DNA of 44,981 nt from a virus: positions 1-44,981 of IMG/VR virus record IMGVR_UViG_3300037293_000319. One strand, 5' to 3'. The position numbers and the translations under genes were made by a program. The notes under the pieces were generated by a model. It did no database searches, was not told the DNA's origin, and saw only the letters and a list, made by a program, of their open reading frames with translations. This document shows positions 39,237 through 44,981 of the stretch, piece after piece; within the stretch, counting starts at the first letter, position 1, and every line of letters begins with the position of its first letter.

Positions 39237-40073
39237 ATGGGGCCCATGAGTTTTGGAAAGTCGGCGCTGGTTTTTGGCGACGCACACGTGCAGGCGGGTG
39301 AGCCAGAAACCTACCTGAAACGGTTCGACGCCATCGGCCGCCTGGCGCTGCGATACCGCCCTGAAACCGTCATCTGCGGTGGTGACCTTTGGGACCTGCC
39401 ATCTCTTGCAGCGCACCTGGGATCCAAAGCTGTCGGTGGGGGTGGCTCCACCCTGCATCACCAGAACAAAAAACTTGGACAGGATCTCCACGCCGGCAAA
39501 GACGCCATCCTCCGCATCGAGCGTCCGATAGACGAATACAACCGTGCCGCCGGGCGCGCGGGCCGAAGCGGCAACAAATACAAGCCGGCCAAGGTTTTTA
39601 TTTTGGGCAACCACGAAAACCGATTGAAGAAGGTCGGCAACCACAGCCCGGAGCTCGCCGACGTCGTGAACGTCAAAGCCATGATCGTGGACTGGCTCGC
39701 CGCCCGTGGCTGGGACGTCTACGACGGGGAAGCCGAGACATACTGGTTAGAAGGCGTGGGATTTCGCCACTATTTTGGCGACAAGAAGGGCAACCCAATC
39801 CCAATCACCACCGCAAAAAGCAATTTGCCCAGATCCTCTGTGTGGTTCCACCAGCACTCGTTTGCCACCGCCGAGCGCCGCTACGACGGCACCATAGATC
39901 GGTTCCTCGCTATGCCCTGCTACAAGCCAGAGCACCGCTTGGGCGACAAAGAGTCCTCCGGCGTAGTGTTCCTGAACGACATGAACCAGGGCGATTTCTC
40001 AATGACTGAAATACCATACAACCGCGCGATGATGCACGCCATCGAATCAAAAGGCCCGGCGATGGCCGCCTAA
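39237..40073 (+). CDS. calcineurin-like metallophosphoesterase
   Basis: A 278-aa protein with the full metallophosphoesterase set: GDAH (14-17), GGDLWD (48-53), GNHE (124-127), FRHYFGD around 176 and WFHQHS around 203. These residues bind two metal ions, as in Mre11/SbcD and phage phosphatases. Substrate unknown; nuclease or nucleotide phosphatase activity is possible. It lies alone between tail and lysis genes with its own AAAGGAG ribosome-binding site and promoter, so it is likely a late accessory gene. Confidence 0.88.
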   Translation: MGPMSFGKSALVFGDAHVQAGEPETYLKRFDAIGRLALRYRPETVICGGDLWDLPSLAAHLGSKAVGGGGSTLHHQNKKLGQDLHAGKDAILRIERPIDEYNRAAGRAGRSGNKYKPAKVFILGNHENRLKKVGNHSPELADVVNVKAMIVDWLAARGWDVYDGEAETYWLEGVGFRHYFGDKKGNPIPITTAKSNLPRSSVWFHQHSFATAERRYDGTIDRFLAMPCYKPEHRLGDKESSGVVFLNDMNQGDFSMTEIPYNRAMMHAIESKGPAMAA

Positions 40074-40083
40074 AATGGCGCCG

Positions 40084-40094
40084 GGGACGCATAT
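40084..40094 (+). repeat. GGGACGCATAT element, copy 9
   Basis: Between the phosphoesterase and endolysin genes, followed by TCTGGGGG. Only imperfect G-U pairing arms are available. Confidence 0.85.
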
Positions 40095-40130
40095 TCTGGG
40101 GGAAAACTATTCCAGACTGGATACCCCAAT

Positions 40131-40910
40131 ATGTCCATCAAAAACGCCCAAACAGCACTCGGCGTGTCGCCAGACGGCGCGATCGGTCCAAAGACCATCG
40201 CGGCGGCCCGCAGTGTCCTCACCCGCGCCGGGGTTGCTTTTACAGCATGGTCCAACGAACGGATCGTCCTTGGCGCCGCGCAGGCCGTCTTGGCGGCCGC
40301 CAGCCACGAGCCGGGTCACGTCGACGGCTACTGGGGCCACAACTCACAGAACGCGTTTGACGCCTGGGAAGACGCACGGGCAGGGCGCCCGGCGCTTGTG
40401 CTGGACCGTGGCGCACCAACGCCCTACGTCGGCGGCACCCAGTGGCCGCGCCAGAAAGACATGGTGGCGTTCTATGGCCCGCCCGGTGGCCCTCGCGCCA
40501 CAACTGGCACGGTTCGCTTTCCTTTCGCACACAAGCTCGCCTGGAACACATCGGACCAGGTGGCGACTTTCAAATGCCACGACCTCACCGCCGCCGCTTT
40601 TCAGTCGGTGTTTGACCAAGCGGCCAAGCACTACGGAGAGGCCGAGTATCGCAGGCTGCGCCTCGACCTATTCGGTGGCTGCTACAACCCGCGAAAAATG
40701 CGCGGCGGTAGTTCTTGGTCCATGCACGCCTGGGGTGTTGCCGTGGATCTCGACCCAGATCGCAACGGACTCAAAATGAGTCGCGACCAGGCCTCGTTTG
40801 CGCGTCCTGAATACGAGCCCTTCTGGCGCATCGTCGAAGGCCAGGGCCTCGTGTCGCTGGGCCGCCTAAAAAACTTTGACTGGATGCATTTTCAAGGGGC
40901 GCGGCTGTGA
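40131..40910 (+). CDS. endolysin, M15-type peptidase
   Basis: A 259-aa protein. The zinc peptidase signature of the VanY/M15 family is SMHAWGVAVDLD with His199 and Asp206, and DWMHFQ with His253. The N-terminal 90 residues contain two short stretches (ALGVSPDGAIGPKTIAA and HEPGHVDGYWGHNSQNAFDAW) like halves of peptidoglycan-binding repeats. It should cleave peptide bonds in murein to release progeny. No signal peptide, so a holin is needed. Start ATG lies after CTGGATACCCCAAT with no strong Shine-Dalgarno. Confidence 0.88.
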   Translation: MSIKNAQTALGVSPDGAIGPKTIAAARSVLTRAGVAFTAWSNERIVLGAAQAVLAAASHEPGHVDGYWGHNSQNAFDAWEDARAGRPALVLDRGAPTPYVGGTQWPRQKDMVAFYGPPGGPRATTGTVRFPFAHKLAWNTSDQVATFKCHDLTAAAFQSVFDQAAKHYGEAEYRRLRLDLFGGCYNPRKMRGGSSWSMHAWGVAVDLDPDRNGLKMSRDQASFARPEYEPFWRIVEGQGLVSLGRLKNFDWMHFQGARL

Positions 40911-41302
40911 GCGAAAAACCATTTATTGAACGCACGTTTGAGTTTTTCACCTCGATGCCCGGCCAGATTTTGATGGCAGGCCTTGTGGGCGGTATTTTGC
41001 GTTGGCTAACGACAGAAAAAACTTGGAAAGGCGGTGTGGCATCGCTGCTCGCTGGACTTGCGTCCGCCTGGTATATCGCGCCGCCTCTCGCAGCATACCT
41101 CGCCGCGGATCTTCCCGTTGGCCCGAAAAACGTGGAACTTGTCGCCGTCTGCGCGTTTTTCGCAGGCGTCGGCGGCATATCGCTCGTTGCCCTCATCGTG
41201 AACATCTCGCGCGGAATCAACACGAACGCCGTCGTAAAAAGCCTCATCAGCTTTGCTGGAGAGATCCTGCGCCTTAAATTCGGCGGAGGGCCCAGGCCAT
41301 GA
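40907..41302 (+). CDS. holin candidate, 131 aa (GTG start)
   Basis: A membrane protein with hydrophobic segments at about 19-32, 43-65 and 80-100 (GQILMAGLVGGILRWL, GGVASLLAGLASAWYIAPPLAAYLAADL, VAVCAFFAGVGGISLVALIV). The GTG start overlaps the endolysin stop (GTGA), which fits a lysis cassette. Class I holins usually have three membrane segments and this matches. An alternative is a regulator or pinholin partner. The C-terminus is basic. Confidence 0.75.
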   Translation: MSEKPFIERTFEFFTSMPGQILMAGLVGGILRWLTTEKTWKGGVASLLAGLASAWYIAPPLAAYLAADLPVGPKNVELVAVCAFFAGVGGISLVALIVNISRGINTNAVVKSLISFAGEILRLKFGGGPRP

Positions 41303-41400
41303 GCGACATCGTCCGCTGCGCACTCAAAAAGGAAGCACGATTTCTTGGCATCGCTTGCGTCCTGGGCGCGCTGTTCATCATCATTGCGGTGATCACATGA
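41299..41400 (+). CDS. tiny single-pass membrane peptide, 33 aa
   Basis: MSDIVRCALKKEARFLGIACVLGALFIIIAVIT: a short basic cytoplasmic part and one transmembrane helix (about 15-33). Its start overlaps the holin-like stop and its stop overlaps the Rz-like start, both ATGA, so it is almost certainly translated. It could be an antiholin or an extra holin component. Confidence 0.7.
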   Translation: MSDIVRCALKKEARFLGIACVLGALFIIIAVIT

Positions 41401-41741
41401 AAAAGATCCTCTCCTTCCTCACCGGTCCCTGGCTTAACATAGGCTTGATCGCCGCCCTGGCCGTCACCGCCGGCGCCGTGTTCTACCAATACAACGCCGG
41501 ACAGCGCGCCATTGCCAAGGTCGAACAACTGACTGCCGATCTGGCCGTCTCCGAAGCCGAGAACGCCGAGGCCCAGGCCCGCCACGCCCGCGATCTCATA
41601 CGTGTCGCGAACGCGTTCGACGAAGAGCGCGCCCGCTTGGAAGCCGTCCAAGACGCCATAAGCGCGATCGACCAAGCACCTGACAGCGACGACGGGCCCG
41701 TGGCCCCAGTCCTGAAAGACACCCTCCGGAGGCTCCCATGA
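41397..41741 (+). CDS. inner-membrane spanin (Rz-like)
   Basis: A 114-aa protein with an N-terminal membrane anchor (about 11-28, WLNIGLIAALAVTAGAVFY) followed by a periplasmic coiled coil rich in Ala/Glu/Arg (residues 30-95). This is the layout of Rz i-spanins. With the lipoprotein encoded by the overlapping next gene it would fuse inner and outer membranes in the last step of lysis. Confidence 0.85.
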   Translation: MKKILSFLTGPWLNIGLIAALAVTAGAVFYQYNAGQRAIAKVEQLTADLAVSEAENAEAQARHARDLIRVANAFDEERARLEAVQDAISAIDQAPDSDDGPVAPVLKDTLRRLP

Positions 41742-41995
41742 TCCGCTTCGCCCTCATCCTGCCGCTGATCCTGGCCGCTTGCGCCAGTGCCCCAGCGCCG
41801 GTCGTCACGCAGCCCGTGACACCACCGGCCGCCCTGTTGACGTGCCGTGCCGCGCCTGCCGTGCCACGCGACGCCGAGACACAGCGCGAAGTCGCACGGT
41901 TCATCGTCCGCCTCTCGGAAGCTGGCGAAGACTGCCGATCCAAGCTGGGCGCCGTGCGTCACTGGGCCGAAGAAGAAGCCCCGCCGGCCCCTTGA
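41738..41995 (+). CDS. outer-membrane lipoprotein spanin (Rz1-like)
   Basis: An 85-aa protein with a lipoprotein signal (MIRFALILPLILAACASAP, lipobox LAAC with Cys15) and a Pro-rich start, then cysteines near residues 36 and 65. It overlaps the Rz-like gene by ATGA, while the classical Rz1 lies inside Rz in another frame; here the two are adjacent. Dimers span the periplasm with the i-spanin. The lysis cassette ends here. Confidence 0.85.
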   Translation: MIRFALILPLILAACASAPAPVVTQPVTPPAALLTCRAAPAVPRDAETQREVARFIVRLSEAGEDCRSKLGAVRHWAEEEAPPAP

Positions 41996-41999
41996 CGCG

Positions 42000-42041
42000 C
42001 CTAACGCCGCCCCCACCTTGGCGTTACCAAACGCCGTTAGG
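42000..42041. repeat. CCTAACG/CGTTAGG inverted repeat with inner hairpin
   Basis: CCTAACG (42000-42006) and CGTTAGG (42035-42041) flank an inner GGCGTT-ACCA-AACGCC hairpin (42020-42035). It lies between the spanin stop and the 55-aa gene, whose AGGAA ribosome-binding site overlaps the right arm. It may be an operator or a translation-controlling structure. Confidence 0.45.
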
Positions 42042-42050
42042 AACGCCCGT

Positions 42051-42218
42051 ATGACCGCCACCCGCATCGAATCCGCTCTCGCATACGTAGCAGCCTGTAT
42101 AGCCGCCCACGGCGACGCATACCTGCCGCTGTTCGAGAGGCTCGAAGCGGAGCTTTTGGCCGTTCGCACCAAGGAATCGGCCCGAGATCGTGCGCTGCGC
42201 TTGGCCCGCGCCGCCTGA
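42051..42218 (+). CDS. hypothetical small protein, 55 aa
   Basis: A helical protein (MTATRIESALAYVAACIAAHGDAYLPLFERLEAELLAVRTKESARDRALRLARAA) with TTAGGAACGCCCGT before its ATG. The C-terminal half is strongly basic, a possible DNA-binding tail. No domain recognised. It is the first of the small genes between lysis and integrase, where lysogeny or establishment functions often lie, but nothing in the sequence proves such a role. Confidence 0.5.
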   Translation: MTATRIESALAYVAACIAAHGDAYLPLFERLEAELLAVRTKESARDRALRLARAA

Positions 42219-42252
42219 CGCAAAGAAATGTTTTCCAGTATTTCCTAATGTT

Positions 42253-42327
42253 TTTTTACAAACGGCGGTGTAAACAATCGTTTTATTTGTGCGTTATGTT
42301 GCGCGGTTAGGTTTGACAACCTATATT
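42253..42327 (+). promoter_or_regulatory. promoter/operator region P2 of the 42374 gene
   Basis: -35 TTGCGC (42299-42304), 17-bp spacer, -10 TATATT (42322-42327). The spacer contains the dyad AGGTTTGACAACCT (42309-42322). Upstream TTTTTACAAACGGCG (42253-42267) is identical to P1 (6090-6160). A regulator binding the dyad would block polymerase at both places. Confidence 0.6.
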
Positions 42328-42373
42328 CTATTTATCGGAAGGCAGGAAGCCACGAACAACCAGGAGAACGAAA

Positions 42374-42685
42374 ATGACCATCATCACCGGAACCGAAAAA
42401 CAGATCGCTTGGGCCTCGCAGATCAAGGCTGAATGCCTCGTTCGCTGGAACACCCTGCGCGAGAATGAGTGCATCGCCGATTTTGGTTTCACCGATGCGT
42501 TGGCATCGCTGATTGCGACCGCAGAGGGCATCACCGATGCGTCGGATTGGATCGACAGCCAGGACAATGCGAGCGTGTTGTTTTGGGGTGTCGGCATCGG
42601 AATAGGCAAGCCAGAAACCCTCCCAACCGACATGCGTTCATACCGGCACCTCATCCGCCTGATGAACATCCGCTCGTTTGCCTGA
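42374..42685 (+). CDS. hypothetical protein, 103 aa
   Basis: A soluble protein with a strong CCAGGAGAACGAAA ribosome-binding site and a well-formed promoter at 42299-42327. The N-terminus (TGTEKQIAWASQIKAECLVRW) resembles the start of small phage/plasmid proteins of unknown function that begin GTEKQIxWA. It contains ALASLIATAEGITDASDWIDSQD in the middle. It shares its promoter/operator design with the coiled-coil gene at 5352-6041, so the two are probably co-regulated. Confidence 0.65.
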   Translation: MTIITGTEKQIAWASQIKAECLVRWNTLRENECIADFGFTDALASLIATAEGITDASDWIDSQDNASVLFWGVGIGIGKPETLPTDMRSYRHLIRLMNIRSFA

Positions 42686-42771
42686 CACAACCAGCCGGGC
42701 CTCGGCCCGGCACCAACCGACAGCCAAAGAACACCCCCATGCTGAAACCTTACAACTGAAGGAGAACCCCA

Positions 42772-42996
42772 ATGGCCAACGCCCCCCTCTCAACCCGCCG
42801 GGCCCACGCCCTCATAGCAGAAATGGCACTCACGTGCCGCAGCGTCTTGACTATAAAGCCCATTTCCGGTGGCGCCATGGTCGAAGTCGGAGCCCGGCCA
42901 GACGTCGGGGATGTTGTTCATTTTGAACACCTTCCCAGCGTCGAAGAACTGCGCGCCCAGGTGCGCGAGATTCAAGAGCGCCGTCGGATATGCTGA
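42772..42996 (+). CDS. hypothetical small protein, 74 aa
   Basis: A 74-aa protein with AAGGAGAACCCC ahead of its ATG. The middle (SVLTIKPISGGAMVEVGARPDVGDVVHFEHLPSVEELRAQVREIQERR) looks like a small beta domain followed by a charged helix. A six-codon peptide ending in TGA (42739-42759) overlaps its leader and might act in translation coupling, but that is speculative. Function unknown. Confidence 0.6.
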   Translation: MANAPLSTRRAHALIAEMALTCRSVLTIKPISGGAMVEVGARPDVGDVVHFEHLPSVEELRAQVREIQERRRIC

Positions 42997-43301
42997 ACAT
43001 ACACGATTTTCTCCGGCTCATCCGCGCGGGCGTTCTCACGTATGCACGCGAGTATGACCAAGGCCCTGGCGTCATATTTGTTGTGCGCGGGGCGCCGTCG
43101 GCTATAAAATTGACCGTTTTGCACATGCCATCTCAACTTTCTGCGGCGCCCAGGCCTGACTGGGTTGCAGACAGATGGAACAATGGGCGTGACCGTCGCA
43201 TAGCAGAGACTCTGGTGAACGCCGCGGAAGATGGCGCGCTAAACGGGCACACAGAGCTCTGGCTTCACGCGCGTCTCAACGACCTCCAGCCGGCCGCTTA
43301 A
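42990..43301 (+). CDS. hypothetical protein, 103 aa
   Basis: A protein beginning MLNIHDFLRLIRAGVLTYAREYDQGPGVIFVVRG, with an overlapping start (seven bases) with the previous gene and only a weak GGAT ribosome-binding site. A basic middle (PRPDWVADRWNNGRDRRIAETLVNAAED) follows. It ends convergently inside the integrase gene's 3' end by 26 bp. No domain recognised. Confidence 0.55.
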   Translation: MLNIHDFLRLIRAGVLTYAREYDQGPGVIFVVRGAPSAIKLTVLHMPSQLSAAPRPDWVADRWNNGRDRRIAETLVNAAEDGALNGHTELWLHARLNDLQPAA

Positions 43302-44682
43302 CTGTGCGTATGCCCAGGTCCGCGAACGGGTCCGGCACGTCGAACACCACACGGCGCACAATTTCCGCGCGCTCTTCGACTGTCATCAAGTCCCCGTAAA
43401 CCTGGCGCCCACGTGCGGCGCCGACGCTGTGGCCCATCATCTCGCCCCTGTCATCGCTTTCCAGCTCCGCCTTCTTCAATCGCTTTTCCCAGCTGTGGCG
43501 CAACCCGCCAAGGGTGTGTTCTGGTGTGGGGAACAGCCCCGCTTCCCGAAAATACTTGTTGGCCGCAGCGCTGAACGCCCTGGTGCCCCCGTAGCGCGGG
43601 AAGAAGCCGTTGGCCGCCCGACGTCGCATTGCGGCGAGCGCCACCCCCATCAACGGCACAGGCCTCACGCTGGCGTTGTTTTTCTGTTCTTTCAGGCCCT
43701 CATCGTGCTCCAACATGGCGTAGGGTATTGGTTCGTCCAGGAAGATCCGATGGGCGGGCAAGTCGTGTATCTCCGCCTGCCGGCACCCGGTTTCCAGCGC
43801 AATCAAAATTATGTCCCGTGCCTCGCTGTTCAAGCCCGCCATCGGGCCCGAAGTCAGCAGCGTAGCCCGGATCCACTCATCCGAAAACTCCGGCTTGCGC
43901 TTTTTCTTTTCGAACCCATCGGATTCAATGCGCACGCGATCGTATGGCCTCACGCCGTCCAAGACGCCGTCGGCCTCCTGGATGGCCCGGATCCACTTGG
44001 CGGTCTCGGCCAGTTCCTTGCGCGCCGACGCTGTGTTCAGTTTGCGGGCCTTGACGTCTTTCAGTAGCAAGTCCCTGTGCGCCACGGCGTCTTTCTGCGT
44101 GAGGTCCAACACAGCCTTGTCTGTGCCGATCGCCGTGCGCAGCCTGGAAAAATACCGCAAGATGGGGCGCTTCCACACATAAAGCTGGCTTGGCCCCTTC
44201 ATGCGGTTCGCGTAGTCTTGGATTTCCTCCACCCTGTCCGCCGCCTGGGACAGCAGCAGAACCGGCCGCTCCACCCCGCCAAGCAACGCCGCCACGGCGG
44301 CACCATCGGCCGCCGAAGGGTCCGTCGCCGCCAAGCTTTCGACTCTGCCAAGCAACTCTTCCAGGCTACCTTCGGCAAGGTCCGCAACGGGTCGGTATGT
44401 GAACCCACGGGCCAGGGCCAGGTCCCGCACGCGGGCGTAGTGCTCCCGCCCTCCTGGTGCCGTTTGCCCAAGCAATCGGGCGTTTAGGCCGGCCAAGACC
44501 TCCTGCTGAACGACCAACGCCGCGCGCATCGCATCCGCGCCGTCCGTCGTCTTCAACGACACGAACAGCTCCTTGCGCGGCTCCACGCCGCGGAACCGAT
44601 CGGGCACCCAGTAGCGCAGGCACCACAGCCCCTTCTTGCCGCGCTGAAATATCTTTGGAACCATCTGCTCTTCGTCTACCAT
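43276..44682 (-). CDS. int: tyrosine site-specific integrase
   Basis: A 468-aa phage integrase. The catalytic domain begins about residue 265. Catalytic residues visible are Arg301 (ETGCRQAEI), Arg395 followed by His396 (LGGLRHSWEK), His418 (MMGHSVGAA) and the nucleophile Tyr429 (RQVYGD). The usual first His of the HxxR box is replaced by Gly, as often seen in related integrases. A long N-terminal region (1-260) carries the arm- and core-binding domains. It inserts the phage at the att site and excises it with a directionality factor that I did not identify. Upstream are an inverted GGGACGCATAT pair and three 11-bp-spaced repeats. The ribosome-binding site is CGGAGGGCAAC. Confidence 0.92.
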   Translation of the reverse strand: MVDEEQMVPKIFQRGKKGLWCLRYWVPDRFRGVEPRKELFVSLKTTDGADAMRAALVVQQEVLAGLNARLLGQTAPGGREHYARVRDLALARGFTYRPVADLAEGSLEELLGRVESLAATDPSAADGAAVAALLGGVERPVLLLSQAADRVEEIQDYANRMKGPSQLYVWKRPILRYFSRLRTAIGTDKAVLDLTQKDAVAHRDLLLKDVKARKLNTASARKELAETAKWIRAIQEADGVLDGVRPYDRVRIESDGFEKKKRKPEFSDEWIRATLLTSGPMAGLNSEARDIILIALETGCRQAEIHDLPAHRIFLDEPIPYAMLEHDEGLKEQKNNASVRPVPLMGVALAAMRRRAANGFFPRYGGTRAFSAAANKYFREAGLFPTPEHTLGGLRHSWEKRLKKAELESDDRGEMMGHSVGAARGRQVYGDLMTVEERAEIVRRVVFDVPDPFADLGIRTVKRPAGGR

Positions 44683-44692
44683 GTTGCCCTCC

Positions 44693-44719
44693 GGGACCCA
44701 TATATGAAATATGCGTCCC
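44693..44719 (-). repeat. GGGACGCATAT element, copy 10, in an inverted pair
   Basis: The exact minus-strand copy (44709-44719) faces a one-mismatch copy on the plus strand, GGGACCCATAT (44693-44703), with a 5-bp gap. It lies in the leader of the integrase gene, directly ahead of its ribosome-binding site. Confidence 0.85.
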
Positions 44720-44734
44720 AGGCAAGAACTTGCA

Positions 44735-44762
44735 CGGTTTATGCCCGGTTTTTGCTCGGTTT
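44735..44762 (+). repeat. three CGGTTT repeats at exact 11-bp spacing
   Basis: CGGTTT at 44735, 44746 and 44757, the first two extended as CGGTTT(A/T)TGCC/T. One helical turn apart, upstream of the integrase gene and about 95 bp from the att-like core, they fit arm-type integrase or excisionase sites. Confidence 0.6.
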
Positions 44763-44855
44763 ACCTTCTGGGACACGCGGCGCGGCTTCAAGATTACCCA
44801 AGTAAATCAAGGCTTTATATGCTAAATCCAACCAGCCGCGCGCAAGGTTTGTAGC

Positions 44856-44870
44856 CCTGTCTCTCCGCCA
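44856..44870 (+). repeat. right copy of 15-bp att-like core
   Basis: CCTGTCTCTCCGCCA, identical to 113-127. The bases before it, GGTTTGTAGC, resemble a degraded tRNA T-arm (GGTTCGAATC). It lies 174 bp upstream of the integrase start, the usual place of attP. After it, up to 44981, I see no gene. Confidence 0.55.
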
Positions 44871-44981
44871 ATACGCATGAATATATGATAGACCGCTGCA
44901 GGCCATGCACACGAGCCAGGCAGGTTCGGGGCGGGGCCTTTAGGCGCGCTGTCGGTGTCACCCTCTGTGCTGCCGCAAACC

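Noticed and set aside
42739-42759. Six-codon peptide ahead of the 74-aa gene as a leader peptide
   Set aside because: Too short to support; no attenuator-like stems or runs of a regulatory amino acid codon are seen.
1-44981. CRISPR arrays, insertion sequences and rRNA genes
   Set aside because: No regularly spaced repeat-spacer units, no transposase and no rRNA sequence seen.

Overview
The window reads as an essentially complete temperate, lambda-like siphophage genome (or a prophage with almost no flanking DNA) of a GC-rich alphaproteobacterium. I infer Rhodobacterales or a close relative from the base composition, the H-NS/HvrA-type protein and the style of the structural genes; no host housekeeping gene is present to confirm this. 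A 15-bp tRNA-Ser 3'-end-like sequence occurs near both ends (113-127 and 44856-44870) and a tyrosine integrase lies at the right end. No intact tRNA-Ser is joined to either copy, so I cannot tell an integrated prophage from an arbitrarily opened phage genome.

Layout. (1) 186-6041, leftward: small membrane or unknown proteins, an AT-rich repeat-bearing gap, a restriction endonuclease overlapping a C5 methylase, an N6-methylase-like gene with two small partners, and a coiled-coil protein. (2) 6220-9657: an H-NS-like silencer, then a leftward recombination operon (YqaJ-type exonuclease, RecT and small genes) and a rightward HNH gene. (3) 9740-13692, rightward: a phage C5 methylase with a second long protein-like frame, a DEAH helicase, an 820-bp non-coding stretch with a defective-looking tRNA, and a VRR-NUC nuclease. 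(4) 13637-17822, leftward: a D5-type helicase-primase, small proteins, an HNH endonuclease and a sigma-70-like factor. (5) 17823-18322: a switch region with five short iterons. (6) 18323-39154, rightward: terminase, gpW, portal, protease-scaffold, capsid, head-tail joining proteins, tail tube, chaperones, tape measure and tail-tip/fibre proteins. (7) 39237-41995: a metallophosphoesterase, then a lysis cassette (M15 endolysin, holin candidate, tiny membrane peptide, spanin pair). (8) 42051-44682: small unknown genes and the convergent integrase.

The most unusual signal is an 11-bp sequence, GGGACGCATAT, present in ten exact copies. Nine lie outside genes, nearly all at gene junctions directly ahead of start codons and oriented with transcription; several sit in the loop of a GC hairpin. 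It recalls mycobacteriophage stoperators or an RNA-hairpin regulon, but I recognise no described system. A second signal is a set of look-alike promoters with 17-bp spacing and weak -10 boxes (TAACTC/TAACTG/TATCTG) upstream of early and late operons, in a phage that encodes its own sigma-like factor. Two of the promoter regions are homologous and share an AGGTTTG(A/C)CAACCT operator-like dyad. No CI-like repressor was recognised, so what controls lysogeny is open.
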